From Streptomyces typhae (GTDB taxonomy: Bacteria > Actinomycetota > Actinomycetes > Streptomycetales > Streptomycetaceae): a stretch of DNA of 64,000 nt. The stretch's first letter is position 1, and each line of letters opens with the position of its first letter. Of the stretch, positions 8,006 through 16,610 are shown piece after piece. Made by a program: the position numbers and the translations under genes. The notes beneath the pieces were generated by a model that worked only from the letters and a program-made list of their open reading frames with translations, made no database searches and was not told the DNA's origin. Location: the NCBI RefSeq assembly GCF_009755605.1, contig NZ_WPNZ01000005.1, positions 186,001 through 250,000 on the forward strand. Direction: 5' to 3'.

Positions 8006-8051
8006 GAATCCGTTCAGCACGCGGCCACGAATCCGTTCAGCACGCGGCCAC
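8006..8051. repeat. 23-bp tandem repeat x2 spanning the DtxR gene stop
   Basis: Two perfect 23-bp copies (8006-8028, 8029-8051). The inner copy encodes the last residues and stop of the regulator gene; the outer copy repeats them downstream. Confidence 0.9.
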
Positions 8052-8744
8052 GAAGACGTGGGCGGCGGTCCGTGAGGGGAGTTCGGCGGCGGTGTCCCCG
8101 CTGTCGCCGACCAGCACACCGCCGTCCGGTGAGGCCGTCACCCGCACGGTCGCGCCGGGCCTGACCCCGGCGTGCCGCAGGGTGTGCATCAGCCGCGGGT
8201 CGGTCTGGATCCGCTCCCCGATGCGCCGTACGACCGCACGCGCGCCGTCGAGGCCGGGCTCCAGGTCGCTGAGGCTGACCGTGCTGTCCGTGAGGGCGGC
8301 GGCAGGGGACTTGGTGGTGGCCGGCCGTCCGAGTTCCTCCAGGCCCGGGATCGGGTTGCCGTAGGGCGATTCCGTCGGGTGCCGCAGCAGATCGTAGAGG
8401 CGGCGTTCGACGGCTTCGCTCATCACGTGTTCCCAGCGGCAGGCTTCGGCGTGGACCTGCTCCCACTCGAGGCCGATGACGTCGACGAGCAGGCACTCCG
8501 CCAGCCGGTGCTTGCGCATCACGCGGGTCGCGATGCGCCGCCCCTCCTCCGTCAGTTCGAGGTGCCGGTCACCGGCGACATGCAGCAGCGAGTCCCGCTC
8601 CATGCGGGCGACGGTCTGGCTGACCGTGGGGCCGCTCTGGTCCAGGCGCTCGGCGATGCGGGCGCGCAGCGGGACCACGCCTTCCTCCTCGAGTTCCAGG
8701 ACGGTGCGGAGATACATCTGTGTCGTGTCGATGAGGTGGGTCAT
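8037..8744 (-). CDS. dmdR: DtxR/IdeR-family iron-dependent repressor (DmdR-like)
   Basis: 235 residues starting [23 protein letters not shown], the classic DtxR N-terminus. The winged helix covers residues about 20-65 ([23 protein letters not shown]). The metal-binding and dimerisation domain carries [11 protein letters not shown] and a W-E-x-V-H-x-E-A-C segment, with the regulatory Cys and His ligands present. The SH3-like C-terminal domain follows from about residue 150. With Fe(II) the family binds 19-bp iron boxes and represses uptake genes; such boxes occur here at 10997 and 52803. The start overlaps the stop of the upstream YbhB gene by four bases, so the two are translated together. 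Its 3' end is tandemly duplicated. Confidence 0.92.
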   Translation of the reverse strand: MTHLIDTTQMYLRTVLELEEEGVVPLRARIAERLDQSGPTVSQTVARMERDSLLHVAGDRHLELTEEGRRIATRVMRKHRLAECLLVDVIGLEWEQVHAEACRWEHVMSEAVERRLYDLLRHPTESPYGNPIPGLEELGRPATTKSPAAALTDSTVSLSDLEPGLDGARAVVRRIGERIQTDPRLMHTLRHAGVRPGATVRVTASPDGGVLVGDSGDTAAELPSRTAAHVFVAAC

Positions 8745-9286
8745 GCCGTGGGTCGGGCGGAGGTCTCGGCGGTGGCGGTCAGGACCGCGCGGCCGAGGAT
8801 GTGGCCGGCCATCGTGAACCCCAGGATCGCCGGGGTGGCCTCGGCCGGGACGCCGATGGACTCGACGTCGAGGGCGTGCACCACGACGAAGTAGCGGTGC
8901 GGGCCGTGTCCTGCGGGCGGCGCCGCGCCGAGGTAACGGGCGGCGCGGGCGTCGTTGGGCAGTTGGAAGGCGCCCTCGGGCAGGCCCGCGCCGGTGTCGT
9001 CGCCCGCTCCTTCGGGCAGTTCGGTGACGGTGGCGGGGATGTCGGCGACCGCCCAGTGCCAGAACCCGGAGCCGGTGGGGGCGTCGGGGTCGTAGACGGT
9101 GACGGCGTAGCTCCTGGTGCCGTCCGGCGCGCCGCTCCAGGAGAGCTGCGGGGAGAGGTCCTTGCCGCCGGGGACACCGGCGGAGAGCTGCTCGGGCGGC
9201 CAGGGGGCGCCTTCGGTGACGGCGGTGCTGGTGACGGTGAAGGAGGCCGCCTCGGGGAGGCGGGCGAACGGGTCGTTGGCGCTCAT
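8741..9286 (-). CDS. YbhB/YbcL-type Raf kinase inhibitor-like (PEBP) protein
   Basis: 181 residues. The phosphatidylethanolamine-binding fold is shown by [39 protein letters not shown], in which the D-P-D-A-P and G-F-W-H-W segments form the ligand pocket, and by [13 protein letters not shown]. Full length for the bacterial family. The biochemical role in bacteria is uncertain. It is upstream of and overlaps the dmdR-like gene by four bases, an arrangement suggesting one transcript. Confidence 0.92.
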   Translation of the reverse strand: MSANDPFARLPEAASFTVTSTAVTEGAPWPPEQLSAGVPGGKDLSPQLSWSGAPDGTRSYAVTVYDPDAPTGSGFWHWAVADIPATVTELPEGAGDDTGAGLPEGAFQLPNDARAARYLGAAPPAGHGPHRYFVVVHALDVESIGVPAEATPAILGFTMAGHILGRAVLTATAETSARPTA

Positions 9287-9473
9287 CGCGTCGTTCCTTT
9301 CAGGCCGTGCTGGGTGAGGGCGGTGAGGGGGCGAGGGGTCGCGGGCTTCGGGTGCCGCGGGCTCGGGAGCCGCACGATCGGGGCGTGCGCTACCGGCGTC
9401 GCGCCGGCGTCAGTGCTGTCGTTCGTGCTGTCGTTCGTGCTGCCTCAGCGCCGATGAATCGACCATAACACGG

Positions 9474-9485
9474 ATAATCGATTAT
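9474..9485. promoter_or_regulatory. Palindromic operator candidate upstream of GntR gene
   Basis: ATAATCGATTAT is a perfect 12-bp palindrome in an AT-rich island 25 bp before the regulator start. FCD-type GntR proteins often autoregulate through such short palindromes; the link here is inferred from position. Confidence 0.5.
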
Positions 9486-9510
9486 TGAAGGGATCGTCTA
9501 TGGTGACCTC

Positions 9511-10197
9511 ATGACTCAGACAGCCGGCACCTCGGCCTCGACGGGAAAGCGGATGCTCTCCGAGCAGGTCCACACGCGCCTGCGGGACGCGATCATGCGC
9601 GGGGACTACGCCCCGGGTGACGCCCTCAAGCCCCAGGACCTCGCGAAGGAGCAGGGGGTGAGTCTCGCTGTCGTGCGCGAGGCGCTCGTGCGGGTGGTGG
9701 GGGAGGGGCTCGCCGACCGGCTGCCGAATCGCGGCTTCGCCGTCCCGACCTACTCCGACCGCCGCTGGCAGGAGATCGCGGAAGCCCGGCGCGCCGTCGA
9801 ACCCGTCATGCTGCGCATGGCCGTCGAGCGCGGGGACGTCGACTGGGAGGCGCGTGTGCGGGCCGCCCACCACCGTCTGGCCCGTACCGAGCCGTACGTG
9901 CCGGACGAGGGCGAGTACTACAGCGACGCGTGGTCGGAGGCGCACCGGCTCTTCCACCGGGCCCTGTTGGAGGGGTGCGGCAACCCCGTGCTCCTGGAGA
10001 CCTTCGACCGCATGTGGATCGCGAGCGAGCTGGCCCGCCGCTGGTCGTCGCTGCGCCTGCCCGACCGGGACGGCGCGCGGGAGCACCGCCGCCTGGAGGA
10101 GGCCGCGCTGGCGCGTGACGCCGACACCGCGGCGGAGGTCCTCGCCCAGCACCTCACCTTGACGGCCGCCGGCCTGACCGGCTGCGCCGACTGCTGA
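9511..10197 (+). CDS. GntR-family transcriptional regulator (FadR/FCD type)
   Basis: 228 residues. The N-terminal winged helix is residues 15-80 (LSEQVHTRLRDAIMRGDYAPGD, SLAVVREALVRVVGEGL). The C-terminal all-helical FCD ligand domain has EARRAVEPVMLRMAV, metal-coordinating Asp/His positions (SEAHRLFHRALLEGCGNP) and REHRRLEEAALARD. FCD domains bind small organic acids and often a metal. There is no adjacent catabolic gene on the same strand, so the target is unclear. A perfect palindrome at 9474 is a likely operator. Confidence 0.9.
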   Translation: MTQTAGTSASTGKRMLSEQVHTRLRDAIMRGDYAPGDALKPQDLAKEQGVSLAVVREALVRVVGEGLADRLPNRGFAVPTYSDRRWQEIAEARRAVEPVMLRMAVERGDVDWEARVRAAHHRLARTEPYVPDEGEYYSDAWSEAHRLFHRALLEGCGNPVLLETFDRMWIASELARRWSSLRLPDRDGAREHRRLEEAALARDADTAAEVLAQHLTLTAAGLTGCADC

Positions 10198-10223
10198 CCC
10201 GGCTGCGCCTGCCTCGCGCCGCG

Positions 10224-10251
10224 TCTTCTCGGGCGAGTCTTCTCAGGCGAG
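10224..10251. repeat. 14-bp tandem repeat x2 at the 3' end of the DUF2470 gene
   Basis: TCTTCTCGGGCGAG and TCTTCTCAGGCGAG are adjacent. The second carries the gene's last codons and stop; the first is the copy beyond the stop. Confidence 0.8.
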
Positions 10252-10956
10252 CAGACGGTTGCGGTGGGAGGCGCGGCGGGCCGAGGCGAGGAGGCCGCGG
10301 ATCTGCGGGCCGGCCTGGTCGATGTGGCTGACGGAGGTGGCGAACGGGAGCCGGATGTCGACGTGCGAGGCGGGGTACTCCAGGCGGAGGGTCATCCCGT
10401 AGCGGTCGAGCGCGAGGGGGACCGCGCGCACCAAGTCCCGCGTCGGCTGGGGCTGTACGAGGCGGACCAGGAGGGGGACGAGCTCGTGGTGGTCGTCCAC
10501 GAGGTGCGTCAGCATGTCCGCCTCCTCGCGCGCGATCGGGTCGGGGGTGGCCGCCACCAGCTCTTCCAGCGTGACGAAGTGGCGGCCGTCGCCGTCCTCC
10601 AGGAGCGCCTGGCCGAACTCCATGCAGGCACTCTCCTGTGACGCGCTGTCGTAGGGCGAGGTGAGCAGTCCGGTGAGCGTGACCCGGGCACGCAGGCGGT
10701 CGCGCGCCGCGGTCGGGGCGATGTCGGTGAGTTCGAGGCGGACCGGGAGGCGGCCGTGCGGCGTGGCCGGGATGCTCTCCGGGGGAGCGTGCAGATGCAT
10801 GTGCCCCATCGCGCCCGCGCCGTCGAGCCGGTGCACTTCGGTGTGGCACCCGTCGCTGACCACTGTCATCGACCGTGCGGCGAGCAGGACGGACCGCACG
10901 CGCTCGGCGGGGGTCGGCCGCGTGACGCGATTGCTGTGTGGACGGTGTGGACGCAT
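10243..10956 (-). CDS. DUF2470-domain protein under iron-box control
   Basis: 237 residues from an ATG with GGAG eight bases upstream. The C-terminal third matches DUF2470, the domain also found in HugZ-type haem-degrading proteins: EEADMLTHLVDDHHELVPLLV, then an alpha/beta segment with DRYGMTLRLE and HVDIRLPF. The N-terminal part (residues 15-140) is a split-barrel-like region. A perfect iron box lies 41 bp upstream of the start, so the gene should be derepressed in iron limitation. That suggests a role in haem or siderophore iron handling, though the activity is not shown by sequence alone. Confidence 0.85.
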   Translation of the reverse strand: MRPHRPHSNRVTRPTPAERVRSVLLAARSMTVVSDGCHTEVHRLDGAGAMGHMHLHAPPESIPATPHGRLPVRLELTDIAPTAARDRLRARVTLTGLLTSPYDSASQESACMEFGQALLEDGDGRHFVTLEELVAATPDPIAREEADMLTHLVDDHHELVPLLVRLVQPQPTRDLVRAVPLALDRYGMTLRLEYPASHVDIRLPFATSVSHIDQAGPQIRGLLASARRASHRNRLLA

Positions 10957-10996
10957 CCAGATACTCCAGGGCGATGGAAGAGACTCAACCGGACTG

Positions 10997-11015
10997 TTAG
11001 GTAAGGCTAACCTAA
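10997..11015 (-). promoter_or_regulatory. Iron box (DtxR/DmdR operator)
   Basis: TTAGGTAAGGCTAACCTAA matches the actinobacterial iron-box consensus at nearly every position. It sits in the promoter region of the DUF2470 gene on the minus strand. Confidence 0.88.
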
Positions 11016-11343
11016 AGTAGAGGTCAAGATGCGGCCATCCTCGGAGCTGCCGGACGCGGCCGTCGCCGATGGCGTCGACGGGACGTCCCCCGAACGTCGT
11101 GGACCGTCAGCCGCAGGCGGGGTGGGACGGCAGGGCGGGCAGGCGCTGGGCGCGTTCCTGCGGGGTGAGTTCGCGAGCCACGCCGGGGCAGGCCCCGCGG
11201 ATGGACTCGCCCGGAGACGTGAGCCAGGGGCACGGCACCCGCCACGGCACCCGCCACGGCATCCGCCTGAGCGACCGCCACGACAAACGCCCCGGCACTC
11301 GCCCCGACACCCGCCCGAGCGACCGCCTCGCTACGCTGCCCGG
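11016..11343. other. Gene-free stretch with CACCCGCCACGG-type repeats
   Basis: No convincing coding sequence. Positions 11225-11335 carry imperfect 12-bp repeats (CACCCGCCACGG and relatives). A leaderless promoter element TACGCT (11332-11337) ends the region six bases before the next start codon. Confidence 0.5.
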
Positions 11344-11748
11344 ATGGACGAACTGCCGCCCCAACTACGCAACATGGACCGCCACCCGCTCACCCCCCTG
11401 GCGGCGAAAGTGATCACCGACCTCGCCAAGGTCGGCATCCCCGCGCACGTCGTCGACAACTCCGACGACCGCTCCCATGTGCACTGCGGCGTGGTCCTCC
11501 ACCTCTACTCCTGCCCGAGCGACCCCTCGGGCCAGGAACTGCTGCTGCGCTGGTACGTGCCGGATGAGGACGGCTACCGCGGGGAGGGAGCGCGGGAGCG
11601 GCTGGAGGTGATGGGCGCGGCCGCCACGCTGACGGCGGCGGTGGTCAGCGTGCTGACGGCATTCGGCCACCGGGTTCGCACCGCCTACGAGGAACCGAAC
11701 CTCCCGTACCCGTTCATCTATGTGCAGTTCATGGATGAGACACCATGA
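11344..11748 (+). CDS. Conserved hypothetical small cytoplasmic protein
   Basis: 134 residues starting MDELPPQLRNMDRHPLTPLA. The start is placed at 11344 because TACGCT ends six bases upstream, which suggests a leaderless transcript; the frame upstream is open but low-complexity. There is no signal peptide or membrane segment. Two alpha/beta halves are visible, with DSHVH-like D-R-S-H-V-H and LLLRWYVPDEDGYRGEG. I do not recognise a named domain. The last 14 bases, including the stop, are tandemly repeated downstream. Confidence 0.65.
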   Translation: MDELPPQLRNMDRHPLTPLAAKVITDLAKVGIPAHVVDNSDDRSHVHCGVVLHLYSCPSDPSGQELLLRWYVPDEDGYRGEGARERLEVMGAAATLTAAVVSVLTAFGHRVRTAYEEPNLPYPFIYVQFMDETP

Positions 11749-11764
11749 ACGAGACACCATGAAC
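11737..11764. repeat. 14-bp tandem repeat x2 duplicating a stop codon
   Basis: GAGACACCATGAAC occurs twice in succession, followed by a partial third copy. The first copy contains the stop of the upstream gene (TGA, 11746-11748), and the second repeats it. Confidence 0.9.
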
Positions 11765-11808
11765 GAGACACGCGGAGAACCTGATCGCAGGGATGGGACG
11801 CTCGTCCC

Positions 11809-12870
11809 GTGACCCGGATCCATCGGCTGCCCGGAGCGGCGGGCGCGGTCGGCGCGGCCGTCTCCGCTGGCGCGGCCGACACCGCTGCCGCGGCCGCCCT
11901 GGACGCCGCGTACGCGGCCTACTACGCGTCGATCGCCCAGCCCGACGACACCGGCGACGGAACCGTCCGGCACCGGCTCCACCCGGAGGTGGGGGACGGC
12001 ACGATCGAAGTGACGTCGCTGCGGAGCGGGTTCGACATTGTCCGCTACGACGTCGCGTTCACCGGCGGGCACGAGATCCGGTATGCCTTCCCCGGCGACC
12101 ACTTCGAGTTGGAACACTGCGTCGACGGGCGCATGCACATCAGCGAGACCCGCTCCGGAGCGGGCGACCTGCGGGCCGGCTCGGTGGCGTTGAGCCCGCG
12201 CCGCGCCACCGAGGGGTCGGTCGCGCACGCCGACGGCGAGCGGTACCGGGCGGTGTCGATCACCGGAACCTGGTCCGGCCTCCGGTCCCACCTCGCCGGT
12301 CTCGGCGTGGACGCCGTCCCGGACAACCGTCCGGACCACGTCGCACACGATCAGTACCTGGGGCGGGCCGCCACCGCGCTGCGCCCGGCCGCGACGCCCC
12401 TGGCGGAGATCTTCCTGCACCGGCGCTCGTCCCCGGGACGCCTGCTGTTCCTCCAGTCGCGGTTGACCGCGGCGCTGGCCGCCGTGGTCGACGAACTCGC
12501 CGCCCAGCCCGAGCTCGTGGACGGCCGGGGGCCCGCCCTCGCCGACCACGAAGTGGCCGCGCTGCGCCGCGTACCCGACCTGCTGTGGCAGGAACGCCAC
12601 ACGCCCCCGACCCTGTCCGACATCGCCCGCAGGTCGTCGATGTCGGTCCGGCGCCTCACCACGGGGTTCCGCGCGCTGTACGGGATGTCGGTGGGGGAGT
12701 ACCACCGGCGCCGCTGCCTGGACAGGGCCGCGGAGCTGCTCGTCGGGACCGACTGGCCGGTGGGCCGCGTCGGGCACGAGGTCGGCTATGCCTCGCCGAG
12801 CAACTTCGGCTACGCGTTCCGGCGCGACCGGGGGACGAGTCCGGCCCGCTTCAGGCGTACGCACTCCTGA
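11809..12870 (+). CDS. AraC-family transcriptional regulator
   Basis: 353 residues from a GTG start. The N-terminal two thirds is an AraC_binding_2-like sensor region (FDIVRYDVAFTGGHEIRYAFPGDHFELE). The C-terminal HTH_18 domain (about 260-350) shows two helix-turn-helix units: LSDIARRSSMSVRRLTTGF and GRVGHEVGYASPSNFGYAFRRDRG. It precedes an exporter gene of the Bcr/CflA type on the same strand by about 210 bp, so it may control that gene. The inducer is unknown. Confidence 0.88.
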   Translation: MTRIHRLPGAAGAVGAAVSAGAADTAAAAALDAAYAAYYASIAQPDDTGDGTVRHRLHPEVGDGTIEVTSLRSGFDIVRYDVAFTGGHEIRYAFPGDHFELEHCVDGRMHISETRSGAGDLRAGSVALSPRRATEGSVAHADGERYRAVSITGTWSGLRSHLAGLGVDAVPDNRPDHVAHDQYLGRAATALRPAATPLAEIFLHRRSSPGRLLFLQSRLTAALAAVVDELAAQPELVDGRGPALADHEVAALRRVPDLLWQERHTPPTLSDIARRSSMSVRRLTTGFRALYGMSVGEYHRRRCLDRAAELLVGTDWPVGRVGHEVGYASPSNFGYAFRRDRGTSPARFRRTHS

Positions 12871-12971
12871 GGCAGGGCACGGGGCACCGCCCGACGCAGC
12901 GGTCTCCACACTCCTGAGCCCGGCGCTCCACACCACGCCACCGCTCCGGTGCCGACGATGTCGAAAGCGGG

Positions 12972-13070
12972 CGGAGTACACGGAGTACATGGCGCACATG
13001 GCGCACACAGAGCGCATGGAGCACACAGATCGCACGGAGCACACAGAGTGCACGGAGCACACAGAGCGCA
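12972..13070. repeat. Eleven degenerate 9-bp tandem repeats before the exporter gene
   Basis: Units such as CGGAGTACA, TGGCGCACA, CAGAGCGCA and CGGAGCACA run without gap. They keep the exporter frame open upstream of its ATG and would encode His-containing triplets (HGA, HRA) if translated from an ATG at 12949. Confidence 0.75.
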
Positions 13071-13080
13071 CGGGAGAACG

Positions 13081-14397
13081 ATGACCGTCAGCACAGAATC
13101 CACCTCACCCTCACCCTCATCGTCATCGTCATCCTCATCCTCATCCTCCCGAAACCGTGCAGGCCGACTCGTGGTCGTCCTCGGCGGCCTCTCGGCGGTC
13201 TCGCCGTTCGCCACCGACATGTACGCTCCCGGCTTCCCGGAGATCGCCGCCTCGTTCGGCACCACCGGCTCGGCCGTCCAACTCTCCCTGACGGCCTGCC
13301 TCGTCGGTCTCGCCGTCGGCCAGCTGGTCCTCGGCCCGCTCAGCGACGCGTGGGGACGGCGGCGGCTGCTCCTGGCCGGGTCAGCCCTGTTCAGCGTGTT
13401 GTCGCTGGTCTGCGCGCTCGCTCCGTCCGTCGTCGTGTTCGACGTCGCGCGGCTGCTGCAGGGCTTCGCGGGCGGCGCGGGGCTCGTCGTCGGGCGGGCC
13501 GTCGTCAGCGACCGGTTCACCGGTACCCAGGCGGCCCGCCGGCTCGCGACCCTCAGCGTGATCGCGATGACCGCGCCGGTCCTCGCGCCGGTCGCAGGCG
13601 GCCTCATCCTCGGTGTCGGGTCCTGGCGCCTGGTGTTCGTGACGCTGTCCGCGATGGGACTCGTGTTGTCGGCGGCCGTGTGGGCGTGGGTCCCCGAATC
13701 GCTGCCCGCCGAGCGGCGCGGGACCGGCGGCGTACGCGCGGTGTTCGCCGCGATGGGCGTCCTGCTGCGACGCCGCGAACTGATCGGCCAGCTCCTGGTC
13801 CTGGGCTGCGGCCTGGCCGCCGTGTTCGCCTACATCACCGGCTCGCCCTTCGTCTTCCAGGACGGCTACGGCTTGTCACCCACGGGCTACGGACTCGTGT
13901 TCGCGTCGAATGCCGTGGGGACCGTGGCGGCGGGGATGCTGTTCGGCCGCCTCGCCGGGCGTGTCCGGCTCATGTCCCTGCTCGCCGCCGGTGTGACGAT
14001 CACCGTGGCGTCCATGACCACGCTGGCGCTGCTCCTCGCCGTCGGCATCAGCACCCTGCCCGCCACATGGGCCTGCCTGTTCGGCCTGACCTCGGGCTTC
14101 GGGCTCCTGCTCCCGGCGTCGACCACGCTCGTCCTCGCGATCGGCGCCGACGCTCCCGGCGCCGCGTCCGGCCTGCTCGGCGGTACGCAGTTCGTACTCG
14201 GTGCCGCGGCGGCCCCTCTGCCCGGTGCCCTCGGCGGCACGACCGCCATGTCGACGGCTGTCGTCGTCCTCGGGTTCGTCCTGCTCTCCGCGACCGCACT
14301 GGTCACGCTGGCGCACCCGGGGCGGGGCCCGGCGGGACGCGGGGGTGCCAGGAGCCGGTCCACGTCGGGAGAGGAGGCGACTCCTGGGCGCCGGTGA
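13081..14397 (+). CDS. Bcr/CflA-type drug:H+ antiporter (MFS)
   Basis: 438 residues. The start at 13081 follows GGGAG. A Ser-only tract encoded by TCA/TCC/TCG triplets (residues 8-23) precedes the first helix. Twelve membrane segments are visible; motif A appears as GPLSDAWGRRRLLLAG and the family signature as FATDMYAPGFPEIA at helix 1. Such transporters expel chloramphenicol-, bicyclomycin- or sulphonamide-like compounds in exchange for protons. An in-frame ATG at 12949 could add 44 residues with His at every third position. The gene is probably controlled by the AraC regulator upstream. Confidence 0.9.
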   Translation: MTVSTESTSPSPSSSSSSSSSSSRNRAGRLVVVLGGLSAVSPFATDMYAPGFPEIAASFGTTGSAVQLSLTACLVGLAVGQLVLGPLSDAWGRRRLLLAGSALFSVLSLVCALAPSVVVFDVARLLQGFAGGAGLVVGRAVVSDRFTGTQAARRLATLSVIAMTAPVLAPVAGGLILGVGSWRLVFVTLSAMGLVLSAAVWAWVPESLPAERRGTGGVRAVFAAMGVLLRRRELIGQLLVLGCGLAAVFAYITGSPFVFQDGYGLSPTGYGLVFASNAVGTVAAGMLFGRLAGRVRLMSLLAAGVTITVASMTTLALLLAVGISTLPATWACLFGLTSGFGLLLPASTTLVLAIGADAPGAASGLLGGTQFVLGAAAAPLPGALGGTTAMSTAVVVLGFVLLSATALVTLAHPGRGPAGRGGARSRSTSGEEATPGRR

Positions 14398-14405
14398 CGA
14401 TGCTG

Positions 14406-14453
14406 CCAGTGCCAGTGCCAGTGCCAGTGCCAGTGCCAGTGCCAGTGCCAGTG
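14406..14453. repeat. CCAGTG hexanucleotide repeat x8
   Basis: Eight perfect units between the convergent exporter and pentapeptide-repeat genes, eight bases after one stop and eight before the other. A likely variable-number locus. Confidence 0.95.
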
Positions 14454-14460
14454 CCGGTGC

Positions 14461-15288
14461 CTATGCCGCCCAGTGCGCGGGGCGCTCCAGGGGGCTCGAC
14501 ACCTTCGTACGGGCGTCGCCGCGCGCGGCGACGAGCTGCGGCTGGGTGAGGAAGAGAGCCCCGGTCAGATCCGCCCCGGACAGATTCGTGTCGCGCATGT
14601 CCGCTCCGATCAGGTCGGCGTCGCGCAGATCGGCGTCGGAGAGGTCGGCGGCGACGAGGAGCGCGCCGCGCATGCTGGCACCCCGCAGCTTCGCGCCGCG
14701 GAGGCGTGCGCCCATGAGGTTGGCGCCGCGGTGGTTCTTCTTGCGCCCGGGTACGGCGGCGCGCGCCAGTTCACTGGCGCGCAGCAGCAGCGGGTTCACC
14801 TCGCCGCGCAGCGCGTCCACGTCCACCTCGCGCACCGTCTCCGGGGTTTCCCGTGTCAGCCCGTCGATCAGGTCGTACGCGCGCCGCAGATCCCGGTGGG
14901 CGGGCCGGGCCGCGGGCAGGTCCAGGGCCTGGGCGGTGTACTTCAGGAGTTCGTGCAGCTGGCGCATGACCGGAAAGACCTCGTACATCGCACGCGCGGA
15001 GTCCGGGTTCTCGCGCCAGCCGATGCCCTTGAAGGTGACCTGGGAGACCTTCTGTCCGGCACCGAAGCAGTCGAAGACCGTGCAGCCGGTGTACCCCTTG
15101 TCGCGCAGCCGCTCGTGGATCCCGCAGCCGAAGTCCTCCTGGAGGTTGCCGCACGGCGTACCGGCCGCCTTGTCGACGGGGAAGTCCGACGAGCGCGAGA
15201 AGGGCAGCGCGACACAGCACAGCCCGAAGCAGCTGCCGCAGTCGGCCTGCAGTTCGGTGCGGTCGGCGTACGAGGTGCGCTCGGACAA
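14461..15288 (-). CDS. Pentapeptide-repeat protein with cysteine-rich N-terminus
   Basis: 275 residues. TTG at 15288 is chosen as start because AGGAG lies seven bases upstream; no ATG is suitably placed. Residues 1-75 contain nine Cys (DCGSCFGLCC, CGNLQEDFGCG, GCTVFDC), a pattern that could bind metal or an iron-sulphur cluster. A helical middle follows. Residues about 190-255 are pentapeptide repeats of A(D/N)Lxx type (GANLMGARLRGAKLRGAS, ADLSDADLRDADLIGAD) forming a right-handed beta-helix. The function is unknown; some family members protect DNA gyrase, but the Cys domain argues for a different role here. Confidence 0.85.
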   Translation of the reverse strand: MSERTSYADRTELQADCGSCFGLCCVALPFSRSSDFPVDKAAGTPCGNLQEDFGCGIHERLRDKGYTGCTVFDCFGAGQKVSQVTFKGIGWRENPDSARAMYEVFPVMRQLHELLKYTAQALDLPAARPAHRDLRRAYDLIDGLTRETPETVREVDVDALRGEVNPLLLRASELARAAVPGRKKNHRGANLMGARLRGAKLRGASMRGALLVAADLSDADLRDADLIGADMRDTNLSGADLTGALFLTQPQLVAARGDARTKVSSPLERPAHWAA

Positions 15289-15618
15289 GACGGTGACTCC
15301 TGGAGGTGCGGTGCGGTGCGGGTGAAGTGCGGGCGACGTGCGGGCTCTCGCGCTGGTCGTGCGCGTCCATGTGCCGGTGCGCGCGAGTGGCTGTCGGCGC
15401 TTGTCCATTGTCCCTGGGGTGCGGGGGTGCCCGTGCCGTGGGTGTACGACCACCCGGACGTCGCGCCGGGTGATCGACCCACACGGTGAGTGACGGGCCG
15501 GTGTGCGCGATCGGACGTGTTCCTGCCTGCGAAAGGGTCGGGATGTGCTCCTGCCTGCGAAAGGGGCGGATATGCTCCCGCCTGCGAAAAGGGAGTGCCG
15601 CGAGCTCCGCCCTTCGGA
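15289..15618. other. Divergent intergenic region with three ~28-bp direct repeats
   Basis: No gene seen. Three imperfect repeats with the core CCTGCGAAAGGG start near 15517, 15545 and 15572 on the exact face upstream of the AAC(3)-like promoter. They may be activator sites. The first 150 bases are plain GC-rich sequence. Confidence 0.5.
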
Positions 15619-15631
15619 TACGTTCGCGCTC
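15619..15631 (+). promoter_or_regulatory. Leaderless -10 element of the AAC(3)-like gene
   Basis: TACGTT (15619-15624) followed by seven bases and the GTG at 15632. The spacing puts the transcription start on the start codon. Confidence 0.6.
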
Positions 15632-16480
15632 GTGGACGAGTCAGCACTCCTCAAGCTTTCCGAAGGCCCCGTGACACGGCACCGTCTCGCCGACGACCTG
15701 GCGGCGCTCGGTCTGACCGCAGGCGACGCGGTGATGTTCCATACGCGGATGTCCGCCATCGGCTACGTGTCCGGTGGCCCGCAGACCCTCATCGGCGCCC
15801 TGCGGGACGTCGTGGGGGAGCGGGGGACCCTGATGGTGACCTGCGGCTGGAACGACGCCCCGCCCTACGACTTCACCGACTGGCCGGAGGCCTGGCAGGA
15901 CACGCTCCGCCGTAACCATCCTGCGTACGATCCCGTCCTGAGCGAGGCCGACCACAGTTACGGCCGTCTCCCCGAGGCGCTGCGCCGCTGGCCGGGAGCC
16001 GTCCGCAGCAGGCATCCCGACGCGAGTTTCGCGGCGCTCGGTGCCCAGGCGGACGAGCTGATGGCGGAGCACCCCTGGGACGATCCGCACGGCCCCGACA
16101 GCCCGCTGGCCAGGCTGGTCGCCCGGGGTGGCAGGGTCCTCCTGCTCGGGGCCCCGCTCGATTCCCTGACGCTGCTGCACCACGCCGAGGCGCTGGCCGA
16201 CGCTCCCGGCAAGCGCTTCGTCGACTACGAGCAACCGATCACCGTGGACGGGGAGCGGGTCTGGCGCCGCTTCCACGACATCGACTCCCAGGACGGGGCG
16301 TTCGACTACTCCGCGGTGGTGCCGGAGGGGCAGTGGCCCTTCGAGGTGATCGGCCGCGACATGGTCGATTCCGGTATCGGAACGACGGGTTTGGTCGGCG
16401 CCGCGGAGAGCCATCTGTTCGAGGCCGGGGACGTGGTCCGCTTCGGGGTGGCGTGGATCGAGGGGAAGCTCCGCGGGTAG
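15632..16480 (+). CDS. AAC(3)-family aminoglycoside N-acetyltransferase-like protein
   Basis: 282 residues from a GTG set by the leaderless promoter, which matches the usual family length of 270-285; upstream in-frame codons run into direct repeats. Family features: GDAVMFHTRMSAIGYVSGGPQTLIGALRDVVGERGTLMV, SDPVLSEADHSYG-like P-V-L-S-E, FAALG, and the catalytic His segment LLGAPLDSLTLLHHAE. Enzymes of this fold transfer acetyl from acetyl-CoA to the 3-amino group of 2-deoxystreptamine antibiotics. Many chromosomal members have other amine substrates, so resistance is possible but not assured. It is followed by a 24-bp minisatellite. Confidence 0.85.
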   Translation: MDESALLKLSEGPVTRHRLADDLAALGLTAGDAVMFHTRMSAIGYVSGGPQTLIGALRDVVGERGTLMVTCGWNDAPPYDFTDWPEAWQDTLRRNHPAYDPVLSEADHSYGRLPEALRRWPGAVRSRHPDASFAALGAQADELMAEHPWDDPHGPDSPLARLVARGGRVLLLGAPLDSLTLLHHAEALADAPGKRFVDYEQPITVDGERVWRRFHDIDSQDGAFDYSAVVPEGQWPFEVIGRDMVDSGIGTTGLVGAAESHLFEAGDVVRFGVAWIEGKLRG

Positions 16481-16490
16481 CCGCACGTCC

Positions 16491-16610
16491 GGGCAGCCGC
16501 ACAGCCGCACAGCCGGGCAGCCGCACGGCCGCACAGCCGGGCAGCCGCACGGCCGCACAGCCGGGCAGCCGCACGGCCGCACAGCCGGGCAGCCGCACGG
16601 TCGGGCAGCC
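16491..16610. repeat. 24-bp minisatellite, four units plus partial
   Basis: Units start at 16491, 16515, 16539 and 16563, each beginning GGGCAGCCGCAC, with a partial fifth. The array starts 11 bases after the stop of the AAC(3)-like gene. Confidence 0.93.

Noticed and set aside
16491..16610. 24-bp array considered as a CRISPR
   Set aside because: Units are head-to-tail with no spacers; it is a plain minisatellite.
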